The position numbers and the translations under genes are program-made. 64,000 nt of DNA from Cytophagales bacterium (GTDB lineage: Bacteria; Bacteroidota; Bacteroidia; Cytophagales; 172606-1). Every line of letters starts with the position of its first letter. Positions within the stretch are counted from its first letter, which is position 1. Of the stretch, positions 19,197-29,121 are shown piece by piece. The DNA is taken from positions 50,201-114,200 of the forward strand of contig JAUJNL010000010.1 of NCBI GenBank assembly GCA_030448185.1, given 5' to 3'. The notes beneath the pieces were generated by a model that ran no database searches, was not told the DNA's origin, and saw only the letters and a list, made by a program, of their open reading frames with translations.

Positions 19197-19355
19197 ATGG
19201 CAGCCTTACATGTGATCATGGTATTTTTAGCCTCAGGCTACTGGATTTACCTGCTAAGCGGCGTTTCCAGGGAACAGCAGCGCAAAACAGTCATTACTCA
19301 GGAAGGTAAGGGAACGGCAGCTACTGAATCTATAGCGGGTTCGGGCACGGAATAA
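19197..19355 (+). CDS. Small single-pass membrane protein, paralogue 1 (52 aa)
   Basis: MAALHVIMVFLASGYWIYLL starts a hydrophobic helix of about 20 residues, followed by SGVSREQQRKTVITQEGKG and a short Ser/Gly/Glu tail. It aligns along its first 38 residues with the protein at 19634 (MAAFQALIVFIAAFSWIFLL, SGVMKEQKDKSVVIQEGRG), which supports both as real genes. It is followed by its own terminator at 19416. The function is unknown. The Met at 19197 is chosen because the paralogue starts identically (MAA). Confidence 0.65.
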   Translation: MAALHVIMVFLASGYWIYLLSGVSREQQRKTVITQEGKGTAATESIAGSGTE

Positions 19356-19415
19356 GGAGCCCTGAAAACAGACAGCGACGCTTCCGCTAGTCTGGCTGGT
19401 ACCCCTACTGCTTGT

Positions 19416-19447
19416 AAAAGCCGTATGACTGGGTCGTACGGCTTTTT
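19416..19447 (+). terminator. Rho-independent terminator after small membrane protein 1
   Basis: AAAAGCCGTATGAC and GTCGTACGGCTTTTT form a stem with a TGG loop followed by TTTATTTTA; it lies 61 bp after the 52-aa gene. Confidence 0.8.
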
Positions 19448-19633
19448 ATTTTAGAGGTAGTTCATTCTCCCGGGGCTTGCCAGCAACGGATCATACAAAT
19501 AAGACGTATAAGTATAAGACCGGCAGGCAGTTACCTATCGGCCCATTTTTTTTACAGCGCAGATTACAATTTCTGCACGATAATTGACTAAAGGAGAAGA
19601 AACGGATTGTATAACCACTAAATTTAAACCTAT

Positions 19634-19834
19634 ATGGCAGCATTTCAGGCACTTATCGTTTTTATAGCCGCTTTTTCGTGGATATTCCTGCTGAGTGGCG
19701 TTATGAAAGAGCAAAAGGATAAATCAGTGGTTATACAGGAAGGCAGAGGTCTGCGAATGGATATTGAGGAAGATGCAGAAAATATAGAAGACCAGCCGTA
19801 CCAAGCGGAACCTAAAACGGAATACATACGCTAA
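19634..19834 (+). CDS. Small single-pass membrane protein, paralogue 2 (66 aa)
   Basis: MAAFQALIVFIAAFSWIFLL gives an N-terminal membrane helix, then SGVMKEQKDKSVVIQEGRG and an acidic tail (DIEEDAENIEDQPYQAEPK). It is a tandem paralogue of the 52-aa protein at 19197: the helix, the SGV..EQ turn and the I-Q/T-QEGxG motif are conserved, while the tails differ. Each copy has its own 5' gap and terminator, so they are probably expressed separately. The function is unknown. Confidence 0.65.
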   Translation: MAAFQALIVFIAAFSWIFLLSGVMKEQKDKSVVIQEGRGLRMDIEEDAENIEDQPYQAEPKTEYIR

Positions 19835-19851
19835 CTACGCCCCATTCTTCC

Positions 19852-19897
19852 AAAAAGCGAAAGCTGCCCGGTATAAATCGGGCAGCTTTCGCTTTTT
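19852..19897. terminator. Bidirectional rho-independent terminator
   Basis: A perfect 19-bp stem, AAAAAGCGAAAGCTGCCCG (19852-19870) with its inverse at 19879-19897 and an 8-base loop, with T runs in both directions. It lies between the small membrane protein and the convergent metallophosphoesterase. Confidence 0.9.
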
Positions 19898-19947
19898 AGT
19901 ATTACGATTGGGCTAAAGATATGGGAACGGTGGTCCGGTGCGGCCAA

Positions 19948-20688
19948 TCACACTTCAAACAGGAAGAAGGGAGTTTCGTAACCGGCCCGCTGCAGGATCG
20001 GTTTAGATACATTAAATACCTTAACCCCCTTTGAGGTCTCCCCTTCCAGGGTACCAAAATGGGCATGTCCGTGAAACGCCGCCACTACCTGCCGGCGGTT
20101 GAGCGGGTCAGCCAGGCGGGAAGTGCCCAGAAAGGGAAAAATTTGTTCGTGTTCCCCGATGACGGTTCCTTTGATAGGCGAATAATGCAAAAGGGCAATT
20201 TTGGGCAGGTTTTCGTAATCACTGTCCAGCCGGGCCAGGGCGCGGTCGAGTTTAAGCGCCTCATCCACGGCCTCTTGTACAAACTGCTTGTTCATTTTTT
20301 CGCCCCACATGGGCATCATATATTTATCGAAGCCGCCCCCAAAGCCCTTGACTCCGGCAAATCCAACGCCGCCAATTACAATTGAATCCCCATCCAGCAT
20401 ACAAACATTGTCTTTGGAAAGGGCTTTTTTAATAGCGTTCTGCTCATCGGCCTCGTAATCATGGTTGCCCAGCACCGCTACCACCGGCACCGTACAGGCT
20501 TTCAACTCATCGGCCAATACTACGGCTTCGGAAGCGTGGCCTGAATCGGTAAGGTCGCCGCACAGCAGTAAAACATCAGCGCTTTCGGAAACTTTCCGGA
20601 AGTATTCCACCCATTTGCCCTGATCGGATTCCCGTACATGAATGTCTCCGACGGCTGCAATACGGGTTTTCTCACGTTTTTCTTTCAT
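19948..20688 (-). CDS. Metallophosphoesterase (calcineurin-like)
   Basis: A 246-residue cytoplasmic phosphoesterase with all five metal motifs in order: GDIHV, LCGDLTD, VLGNHDYE, LLHYSP and FHGHAHFG. A glycine-rich insert (GVKGFGGGFDKYMMPMWG) and a C-terminal FNVSKPILQ follow the pattern of Icc/YfcE-like enzymes, but the substrate cannot be told. It lies 69 bp downstream of a nucleotidyltransferase gene on the same strand, probably in one operon. Confidence 0.85.
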   Translation of the reverse strand: MKEKREKTRIAAVGDIHVRESDQGKWVEYFRKVSESADVLLLCGDLTDSGHASEAVVLADELKACTVPVVAVLGNHDYEADEQNAIKKALSKDNVCMLDGDSIVIGGVGFAGVKGFGGGFDKYMMPMWGEKMNKQFVQEAVDEALKLDRALARLDSDYENLPKIALLHYSPIKGTVIGEHEQIFPFLGTSRLADPLNRRQVVAAFHGHAHFGTLEGETSKGVKVFNVSKPILQRAGYETPFFLFEV

Positions 20689-20757
20689 GCTACCAATATA
20701 GGAATAGGAGAAGATTTACACCGTTGTGATCGTATATGATTTATAATCCAAATCTTT

Positions 20758-21495
20758 TTAATCAATGCTATATTGGGTTTGGTCAATCATGGGGCCGCGG
20801 CATACTTTTTCAACCGGTATGGGCAGATCATACTGCTCATTGGCCCGGCTGATCAATTCATCAAACAACCACCTGGGAATAAGCTCTCTTTCCGCCGGGT
20901 ATACAAACTGAAAATTAAGCACTTGTCCCAGCAGTAGGTGCCAGTGGGGTTCCAAATGGAAAAGAACCCGCTTCCAATCCATATTTTTCCCCTGTTTCAG
21001 GATCAGGTGGTTGATGTCGGCTCCGTCGTAGCGTTCCCGGTTCTGTACGTAGATCTTGCACCAGAGTAGTTCTTCCGGCCCCATAAAGCGAACAGGCACC
21101 CCATGCAATTCTCCTTCAGTCGAATTTTCAAACCAGGTATCGTCAACCGTGCAGATGTTATTGACGGTATTGAAGATAAGGTCAATAAAATACTCACCCT
21201 TAAATATTTTGGCCAGCCAGCGCACGTCCGTAAGTTCGGTCACGTACCCTTTCCGGGCGAAAAACTTCATGATGCCCGGATAATCAGACGGCTTGCAGAA
21301 TATGTCCAGGTCCTTAGTATCGCGGTATACACCCGTATAATTATATAGCGTAAAGGCCCCTCCCATCAGAAAAGGAATCTGGCTTTCGTTTAAGTATTGT
21401 AACGCTTCCCGGTAAAACTCCGTAGCTACCGGTTTTGTGCTTCTATTGAGGTCTTTGTTCCCTAGTGGTTCCTGGGCTTCACTGGCTTTAGGCAT
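20758..21495 (-). CDS. Nucleotidyltransferase family protein
   Basis: A 245-residue protein of the Pol-beta nucleotidyltransferase fold. The active-site pattern is complete: FLMGGAFTLYNYTG, then RDTKDLDIFC (the two metal Asp residues) and GEYFIDLIFN (third Asp). The C-terminal half is helical (MGPEELLWCKIYVQNRERYDGADINHLI), as in AbiEii/MNT-type transferases. No toxin-antitoxin partner is evident; the gene downstream is a metallophosphoesterase. What it adds a nucleotide to is unknown. The start at 21495 gives MPKASEAQEPL; a later start is possible. Confidence 0.75.
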   Translation of the reverse strand: MPKASEAQEPLGNKDLNRSTKPVATEFYREALQYLNESQIPFLMGGAFTLYNYTGVYRDTKDLDIFCKPSDYPGIMKFFARKGYVTELTDVRWLAKIFKGEYFIDLIFNTVNNICTVDDTWFENSTEGELHGVPVRFMGPEELLWCKIYVQNRERYDGADINHLILKQGKNMDWKRVLFHLEPHWHLLLGQVLNFQFVYPAERELIPRWLFDELISRANEQYDLPIPVEKVCRGPMIDQTQYSID

Positions 21496-21640
21496 AGTAT
21501 TCCCTATTTGTCCTGCCTTTGTTGGCAGCGTAGCACTCTATACTGGATTTGCCCATATTTGTTGCAAATGGTTTAAGGGGCCTTACCAAATAGCTTGATT
21601 ATTAAAAGGCTCCACCCCAAAATCAATCCCATAGGCTTAT

Positions 21641-22114
21641 TTAGGGCGTAAGCTTTTCAGCGATGCGGCGGCCAACTTCCATCAGCGCCGATTCTTCCCC
21701 GGGGGTAAACTCGTAAGGCACTGGTTTAGCGATTCCCAGGGTGCCACATAACCGGTCCTGGTACAACATCGGTGCCGTCATCGACCCTTCCACCTTCGTT
21801 TCTTTGGCTGAAGGACGGGCTACCCCCGATTCATCCGTTTGCAGGTTACAGATCTGAACGGGCTGCTTTCGCTGGGCCGCAATACCGGCCATGCCTTTAC
21901 CAATGGGAATTTCATTCATTTTGGGCAGCAAAAATTCGGGAATGCCCTGATACGCTTTAAGGATCAGGAGGTTTTTGACGGGGTCCAGCACGTGGATGGT
22001 GCCGGTGGTGCAGTCAAAAGTTTCCAGTACCGTGCGTAGTAAATGCTGCCAGTCGGGAAGCTCTCCTTCACCGGTCGGAATCTGCTGATAAATTGAATCA
22101 AGTGATAATGACAT
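21641..22114 (-). CDS. GAF domain protein
   Basis: A 157-residue single GAF domain: TFDCTTGTIHVLDPVKNLL, AYQGIPEFLLPKMNEIPIGKG, AGIAAQRKQPVQICNLQTDE and a final ALMEVGRRIAEKL. The start at 22114 (MSLSLDSIYQQIPTG) is preferred to upstream Mets, which would add a hydrophobic non-GAF stretch. It is a small cytoplasmic sensor with no output domain and probably acts through a partner; the ligand is unknown. Confidence 0.75.
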   Translation of the reverse strand: MSLSLDSIYQQIPTGEGELPDWQHLLRTVLETFDCTTGTIHVLDPVKNLLILKAYQGIPEFLLPKMNEIPIGKGMAGIAAQRKQPVQICNLQTDESGVARPSAKETKVEGSMTAPMLYQDRLCGTLGIAKPVPYEFTPGEESALMEVGRRIAEKLTP

Positions 22115-22318
22115 AAGCCTTAGAAAAAAGAGTAAGTAGTAAGCCTGCCGGAAATTTACCATTTTACCCATGAATTTTCTCCACCTATTACGCATAATTG
22201 GCTAAAGGGACAATCACCCGACTAGTTCTTGTCGTCTCATGGTTCTCAGGAATTGGCAAGTTACTGAACCCCACTGTTGTAAAGGTTATCAGTTATTCCT
22301 TACGCTATCCGCCGCATT

Positions 22319-23728
22319 TCATTGCGTAATTGCTGGCTGAATCATTCGGTCATACACCCTATTGAGTGCTTCCAGGGCTATCATTACATCCCTTTCTTCG
22401 GTTTGCCAGTTAGATATGGCCGCCCGGATCGCCGGTATTCCTTTATAAACCGTCGGCGTCATAAACACCCTGCCGTCTTCACGGAGTGCCGCCAGAAATT
22501 CCCCTACCTGCCCAGTAGTAGTACTTCCATTTATGGTAAAGCATACCACATTCATTTTAACCGATGCCAACAGCCGGAACTTGCCTGATTGCTCGATTTG
22601 CTGACCAAACTGCTGCGCCAGCTGACTGTTCCGTTCTACGATATCCCGGTAGCCTTCCCGGCCGTAGGCCAGCAGGCTAACCCAAGCCGGCAAGGCCCGG
22701 AACCGCCGGGAATTTTCGGGCGGATAAGGGATGAAATTGAACCCGGCATCGGCACTGCCCAGGTAAGTGGATTGATTGTGAAATACCTCGGCCTGCAGTT
22801 GAGGATGCCGGGTAAATTGCATAGCAGCGTCATACGGAACGTTGAGCCACTTGTGGGCATCCATGGTGATGCTGTCGGCATAATTCAAGCCCTGCACGTA
22901 ATAGGCGTACAGGGGCGAACAAGCCGCAAAACCACCAAAGGCTGCGTCTACATGCAACCAAAAAGGGTACTTCTCCTTCAATTGGCCTATTTTTTCAAGG
23001 TCGTCAAAGTCTGCGGTATTCACCGTACCCGCATTACCTACCACGATGAAGGTTTCACCGGAATGCGATTGAAAGTAATTTTCTAAGGCTTCCACGCTAT
23101 GGCTTCCCTGCCGGGCAGGGTATCTATTCTGACCAGTGATTCACGACCCAACCCCAGCATGGAAAGTACTTTGTCGATACTGGAATGCGGCGTTCCGCTG
23201 AGCACTTTTACCGATTCCAAGGCACTGACTCCTTGGTCCCCACGTCTACTCCCCGACGGTGGCCGGCCCACTGACGGGCCAGGGAAAGTCCCACAAAACT
23301 GGCCATGGTGGCGCCCGTAACAAAGGTCCCGGAATAATCAGGGGTCAGTCCGAAAAGTTGCTTCAGCAGCTCAATCGTTTGTAATTCTATCCGGGCCGCG
23401 ACCGAATCACGTACATCCCCCACTACCTGGTCGTACACGCTTACCAGCCAATCAGCAGCTAAGGAAGCCGGCGTTGCTCCACCCGTCACAAAACCGAAAT
23501 ATCGCGGTCCGGAACTGTTAGCTAACTGAGGCGCATACGCTGATTGAAAGAGGCCATTACGTGCGCGGCCCCGGCACCCGACTCGGGTAATGACTGGGGT
23601 GGTAAAGTTACCGGACTAACTCCGGGGGAAGTCGTTTGTTGCCCGGCCAGGTAACGACCGGCAATCTGGAGTGTTTGGGTCAGGATGGCCGGCAGATTAT
23701 CCGCATCTTGTTGGAGTAGTGGATTCAT
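22319..23728 (-). CDS. Pyridoxal-5'-phosphate-dependent decarboxylase (group II, aromatic-L-amino-acid/glutamate type), frameshifted
   Basis: The order of motifs is that of group II decarboxylases: GAGAAHVMASFNQR near the N-terminus, TFVTGATMASFVGLSLAR, GTPHSSIDKVLSMLGLG, VVGNAGTVNTADFDDL, FWLHVDAAFGGFAA and the PLP lysine in SITMDAHKWLNVPYD. The C-terminal domain ends RAAISNWQTEERDV. The length of 470 codons fits. Frame shifts lie near 23525, 23240 and 23095. The substrate (tyrosine, aspartate, glutamate or other) cannot be set from the motifs. Confidence 0.85.
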
Positions 23729-23838
23729 AGGGAGTAGTGATTCGTAGGGTGATGGCGCAGGTAGCCTTAGGATTCTTTAAATTACAATGGGTAAGAGGTA
23801 AACTCCTTTCGTTCTTAGCATCTCTCTGTATTTGCCCC

Positions 23839-24549
23839 TCAATACCCTACGGTTTCGTCAGTCAAGGCCAGCTCTACGGCCTTCTCCGCGTGAATACGGG
23901 CCGTATCAAATAAGATAGTTAGGGTATGCTCCTGACTGATCAGTAGCCCGATTTCGGTACAACCCAGAATAATCCCTTCAGCTCCCTGTGCGGCCAGTTG
24001 TCCGATGATTTCCAGGTACGCATGTCTGGAACCTTCCCGAATGGTGCCATTGGCCAGCTCTTCGTAAATGATCCGGTGCACAGTTTCCCTTTCTGTTTTT
24101 CCGGGCACCAGCGTTTCGATCCCATGCATTTGCCGCAGGCGGTCTTTCAGGAAATCCTGTTCCATCGTAAACTTGGTTCCCAGCAGGCCGACCCGGCTCA
24201 GGCCCTGTTTTTTTATTTCGGCTGCCGTCACATCGGCAATGTGCACCAGGGGCAGGCTTATGCCTTTTTCGATTTGTCCGGCTACTTTGTGCATGGTGTT
24301 GGAACATACGACCAGCAAATCGGCCCCGCCCCTTTCCAGCCTTTTGGCGGCTTCTACCATCTGCTCCCCGATCTGGTCCCAGTTATCCTGGTGCTGCAAC
24401 TGAAGAACTTCATTGAATTCTACCGAAAACAGCAGGCACTGGCAGGAATGATGTCCGCCCATGAGTTCCTTTACTTTCCGGTTCATAAGCTGGTAATAGA
24501 GTGCCGTACTCTCCCAGGATATTCCGCCGATCAATCCGATTGTTTTCAT
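23839..24549 (-). CDS. Aspartate/glutamate racemase family protein
   Basis: A 236-residue intact protein. The N-terminus MKTIGLIGGISWESTALYY, the first catalytic Cys in LLVVCSNTMHK and the second in GIILGCTEIGLL are those of aspartate racemase (YgeA type), which inverts the alpha-carbon of aspartate or glutamate by two-base chemistry. It is followed 111 bp downstream by the PLP decarboxylase gene, and the MocR gene diverges from it. Confidence 0.85.
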   Translation of the reverse strand: MKTIGLIGGISWESTALYYQLMNRKVKELMGGHHSCQCLLFSVEFNEVLQLQHQDNWDQIGEQMVEAAKRLERGGADLLVVCSNTMHKVAGQIEKGISLPLVHIADVTAAEIKKQGLSRVGLLGTKFTMEQDFLKDRLRQMHGIETLVPGKTERETVHRIIYEELANGTIREGSRHAYLEIIGQLAAQGAEGIILGCTEIGLLISQEHTLTILFDTARIHAEKAVELALTDETVGY

Positions 24550-24710
24550 CTTTAAACGTGATTAAATGGTCCAGGCAAAACAGCCCATTTAAATAATTAA
24601 AAAACAGATGCAGTTTTGCTAATTTATACCAGATCAGATTTACTACTTTGTAAATTAAATAGATTTAAATTTTTGCAACTCAATTAAGTCAGCGAAATCT
24701 CAAACAGCGT

Positions 24711-24809
24711 CATTGCGAGGCACGAAGCAACTATTTTAATCCAGGCGGCCATAAGATTGGGCGAAAGTTTGATGTTTTCCCCGTCTAGATTGCTTCGTGC
24801 CTCGCAATG
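24711..24809. repeat. Inverted repeat with perfect 20-bp arms (CATTGCGAGGCACGAAGCAA)
   Basis: Arms at 24711-24730 and 24790-24809 are exact inverse copies around a 59-base insert. The arm word is one that I know as a widespread bacterial intergenic repeat with the same sequence. It lies in the divergent promoter region of the racemase and MocR genes, ending 51 bp before the MocR start. Confidence 0.8.
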
Positions 24810-24860
24810 TCTTCATAAGTGATTAATAAAGAGCAACTTGTGAACACTTACCTTTTACCC

Positions 24861-26274
24861 ATGAGAAAGACTACTGTTGAAGGTAGCCGACCGGCTCGAA
24901 AAAATGATTGGGGAGGACCTCTTGCGCATTGGAGAAAACTTCCCTCCGTTCGGAGATTAAGCCAGGAACAGGGAATCAGCATCAGTACGGCCTTCCAGGC
25001 GTATTACCAGCTGGAGCGTAAAGGGCTGATCGAAGCCAGACCCAAGTCAGGCTACTACGTACGCTACAACCCGACTCGCTTTCCGGCGATGCCTTCCATC
25101 CTGGAAAAGGAGCATCGGGAGGAACAAGTTACGGTGGCAGAGATGATTGATACGGTTTACCGGAATGTACGGGCCGAGGTGTGACCCGGTTTTCGGTGGC
25201 AGCTCCGGCCCTGGAACTATTGCCGGCCGCTAAGCTGGACAAAGCCCTGTTGCAGGCCATCCGTTCCTCGGATCATCACTGTCTGGGCTATGAAGAGGTA
25301 CAAGGAAACCCGGCTTTACGGAAGCAACTGGCCCGGCTGGCTTTTAACTGGGGTGGCATTGTACAGGCGGATGAAGTAGTGGTAACGGCGGGCTGCATGG
25401 AAGCACTGGTGATGTCCCTGAAAGCAGTTACCCGGCCTGGTGATACCGTAGCCATTGAAAGCCCCACGTATTTCGGCATATTTCAGGTATTGCACAGCCT
25501 GGGTTTGCAGATAGTTGAAATTCGTTCCGATCCCGCCGATGGTCTGGACCTGGACCATCTGGCCCGAGTGCTGCAGACGCAACGGGTAGATGCCTGTCTT
25601 TTTGTGCCCAATTTCAGCAATCCGGGCGGAAGCTGTATGAGTGATGTACGCAAAAAGGAACTGGTGCAGCTGCTGGCCCTCGTGGAAATCCCACTGATTG
25701 AGGATGATATTTACGGAGATCTGTACTTTGGGAAGAGCCGGCCGCGTACTTTAAGTCTTTCGACCAAAAGGGTTTGGTCTTGTATTGCTCCTCTCTGTCC
25801 AAGTCACTGGCGCCGGGCTACCGGATCGGCTGGACGATTCCCGGACGGTTCCGGTCAACCGTGGTTAACCATAAAATGATTTATACCGTTGCCACCAACA
25901 GTCCTACGCAAGCCGCCATTGCCTTTTTCTGGAAAAGGGCCGGTATGACTTTCACCTGAAGAAGCTTCGAAAATCGCTGCACACCCAGTGCTTACGGTAT
26001 ATGCAGGCCATCAGTGCGTACTTTCCGGAGGCTATCCGGGTATCCCGGCCACAGGGAGGATTCGTACTGTGGATTGAGCTGCCTGCAACGATTGATTCTT
26101 TTGAACTATACCAGGCTGCCATTCGAGAAAAGATCAGTATTGCTCCGGGAAGCATTTTTTTCCACCAACCAAGCCTTTTCCCATTACATCCGGCTGGGAT
26201 TTGGTACGCCTTATAGTCCGGCCATTGAAGAAAGCCTGAAGACGCTGGGGCAACTGATCGGTAGTATGCGTTAA
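24861..26274 (+). CDS. MocR-type (GntR-aminotransferase) transcriptional regulator, frameshifted
   Basis: The N-terminal winged helix is clear: KLPSVRRLSQEQGISIST, AFQAYYQLERKGLIEARPKSGYYV. It is followed by a class-I aminotransferase-like domain (LGYEEVQGNPALRKQLARL, VTAGCMEALVMSLK, FVPNFSNPGGS, LIEDDIYGDLYFG, CSSLSKSLAPGYRIGW with the PLP lysine, QGGFVLWIELP). One error can be located: TTGGAGAAAACTTCCC near 24930 lacks one A of the expected five. Others fall near 24890, 25165, 25770, 25945 and 26160. MocR proteins sense PLP or amino compounds; the targets are not visible. Confidence 0.85.
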
Positions 26275-26277
26275 AGG

Positions 26278-26473
26278 CGATGTTCGATATTCGATGTTCG
26301 ATTGGCGATGTTTGATGTGCTGGATTCTTTGTAAAAAAGATGCCATTACCGGTGGCAATGGCATCTTACAAATGACTAATATCCCAATGAATCAGGTATT
26401 ACGTATGGTACAATGCGTAAGAATTTCCAGACAACTTTTACGAACATCGAACAACGTACATCGAGCATCGAAT
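26278..26473. repeat. Two ATCGAACATCGAA-type tracts flanking a terminator
   Basis: CGATGTTCGATATTCGATGTTCG (26278-26300, continuing to 26318) and, in opposite orientation, GAACATCGAACAACGTACATCGAGCATCGAA (26443-26473) bracket the terminator at 26338. The tract belongs to the family described at 17317. Confidence 0.5.
26338..26367 (-). terminator. Rho-independent terminator of ELWxxDGT gene C
   Basis: AAGATGCCATT and AATGGCATCTT form an 11-bp stem with an 8-base loop; on the minus strand it is followed by TTTTTTA. It ends the minus-strand gene that stops at 26474 and may also stop MocR transcripts. Confidence 0.75.
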
Positions 26474-29121
26474 TTATCGTTTCATAAACTTCAGTATGCT
26501 TACGCCTTCTTTGGTCTGTACTTTCAACAGATACAAGCCGGAACGGAGACCGGATACATTAAACTCTAGTTCTTTTTCTCCGGCTACCTGGTGGGCATTG
26601 GTCTGGCACGTCTTTCCGGCGGCATCGGCAATGGCCGTACCACTCACCGTACTGGCCGCTACTGGAAGCTGAACGTTTAGCCTTTCATCGGCTGGGTTGG
26701 GATAAACCGTGGCAGCCAGGCTGATTGCTTGTAACGAACGGCTATCATTAGCAGCCACTCTGGCACTGGCCGCTGAATCACTTCAATGGCTGAAACTTTA
26801 GGATTATTCGCCGAACCAGCAAGGAAATTAATATTTAAAGTTCCGTCCGTTACGCTTACGGTATAGGTTTTCTGAATGGCTCTTGAGGCGCCACCAGCTT
26901 CAGCGAAAATATCAAACTCAGTGAGTTTACGGCTGCCTTCCACGTCTACGTTGAATTTTCGTGATCCTGCTCCCCCAGTAGCTATGCTCCCAAAGTAGAT
27001 TTCGGCAAAGTGCAGCGTAACGGTGGTACGAACCATTGGTAACGGGCAGACTGTAAGCGAAATTGCCGTAGCGTTCCGTCCGATACAGCTCATCGTCAGT
27101 GGTGTTGTCAATGTCAACACTCCTATTGCTGAAAACAGCGCCCCCACTAAATTGCGTATCCGCACTGAATCTGGTACCGGAACCTACATATTCAGCACCG
27201 CCGGCATTAATACGGGTTGCCAACGTTGGATTCGGAACTACTTCAATGGCCGATACTTTAGGATTGTTCGCTGAACCAGTAATAAAGTTGAGGTTCAGCG
27301 TACCATCCGTCACCGCTACGGTATACGTCTTCTGAATGGCTGTCAGCGCCCCGCCGGCTTCGGCAAAAAATATCGAAATCAGTAAGTTTGCGTGACCCTT
27401 CCACGTCCACGTTGAACTTACGCGAACCGGCTCCCCCGCTGGCCATACTGCCAAAGTAGATTTCGGCAAAGTGCAAGACAACTTGTAACTGCCATTGGTA
27501 ACGGGCAGATTGTAAGCGAAATTACCGTAACGTTCGGAACGGAATAGTTCATCGTCGGTGGTGTTAGCAATGTCAACGCCACTATTACTGAAACTAGTGC
27601 CACCAGTAAAGTAATTATCTTCACTAAAGCTCCGGCTGCCACTGGCAGTATAAGCTCCTCCGCCGGCATTAATACGTAAGGTAGTTGTTCCACCAGGTCC
27701 ACTGTTGGGATCATACTTCCAGAGTTCCCGGCCTGCGCTGCCATTATCGGCTGTGAAGTAGAGCACACCGTTGATTCCGACCAGCGGTACTGGAGTGGAA
27801 CTGCCCGCAGGATTAAGATCTGCTACCAGTACAGTACCGGCATTGGTACCGTCGCTCTTCCAAAGTTCCCTGCCGTTAGCTCCGTTATCGGCGTTGAAAT
27901 ACAAGGTATTATTTACCGCTTTCAGATTGCGAGGGCTTGAAAGATTCTGATAGTTATTAGTGGTACCGGGATAAATGTTTTTCACCATCTCCGGACTGCC
28001 ACCCGTAAGCGAAACCCGCATTAACTCCTCGTCATCATCATTGGGGGAATAAAGGGGCTCCTCTGGAGGTGGAATAATAAAAATAATTCCCCAGAAATTC
28101 GTACGAGGCTAAACTCGTGGTCCGGTGCGCACCGCCTAAATTGATAGACACAGTACCGGCCGTAGTACCATCACTCCGCCACAACGACAACGTGGCTGAA
28201 GAAGCGGATGGCACGTCTAGATTAGATAGGTAGAGCGTACCGTTCACATTTCTCAGAAAAAAGAATCGATCAAAACTGCTGGTAACACCTTCTTTAATTG
28301 TTTTAACTGCTACTGTACCGGCATTCGTACCATCGCTTTTCCACAGGTCGTGGCAGAGCCGGGAGCATTCATAAAATATACGCTGCCATTAAGCTCAGTC
28401 AGGTAAAAGGCGTTTACATTTCTCACCAATACGGTGCCGGCCGCCGTTCCATCGCTTTTATATAGCCCGGAATAGCTTCCACTGGTAAAAAAGAGGGTTC
28501 CATTGGCATTGAGCGGGAAAGTGGGGAGAAAAGGTAGCGAAAAAACTAAGCGGTCCTGCTACCAGATCCTTGACCAGTACGGTTCCAGCAGCTGTACCAT
28601 CACTCTTCCAGAGCTCATACCCCGTGGTCCCGTCATTGGCCGCAAAGAACAAGGTACCATTCACATTGGTCAGGTAGCCCGGATCAGCGCTACCCATAGG
28701 ATTAATCTCCTTGACCAGCACCGTGCCGGCTTCCGTGCCATTGCTCTTCCAAAGTTCAACGCCCCCCGTACCGTTGTCGGCCGTAAAATAAAGCGTCCCG
28801 TTCACCTCCGTAAAATTAGACGGAAAGGCATGACCCGCTCCGGGGTTAATGTCTTTGACCAGTACCGTACCCGCCGTCGTACCGTCACTTCTTCCAGAGT
28901 TCATTACCGTTTACGCCGTCCGTGGCCGCAAAGTACAGCGTGTTATTGATGGTAAGGGTACCGTTGATCGTGGTACTGGCGATACCGGAAGACGGCAAAC
29001 CAGGGTTAATATCTTTGACCAGCACCGGTTGGGCAGTCAGGAAGTGAACGGAGAACAAGCCCGCAATGAGGCAGTTCAGGAATCCGGGAATCAGCTTTCC
29101 CAATGAATACTTGTGTTGCAT
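26474..29121 (-). CDS. Secreted ELWxxDGT-repeat protein with two malectin domains and T9SS tail (gene C), frameshifted
   Basis: A very large exported protein. The start at 29121 (MQHKYSLGKLIPGFL, ending FLTAQP) is a signal peptide. Seven or eight tandem units follow, each of the form NGTLYFxA.DG..GxELWKSDGTxAGTVLVKDINPG (about 28180-28990 and 27700-28020). Then come two malectin-like domains (RINAGGGAYTASG, IANTTDDELFRSERYGNFAYN and its near-copy DIDNTTDDELYRTERYGNFAYS), and a T9SS sorting domain (YPNPADERLNV...LRSGLYLLKVQTKEG...LKFMKR). The frame breaks many times (near 28880, 28450, 28360, 28050, 27420, 27010, 26760). It is likely anchored or released at the cell surface and may bind carbohydrate. 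Confidence 0.8.
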
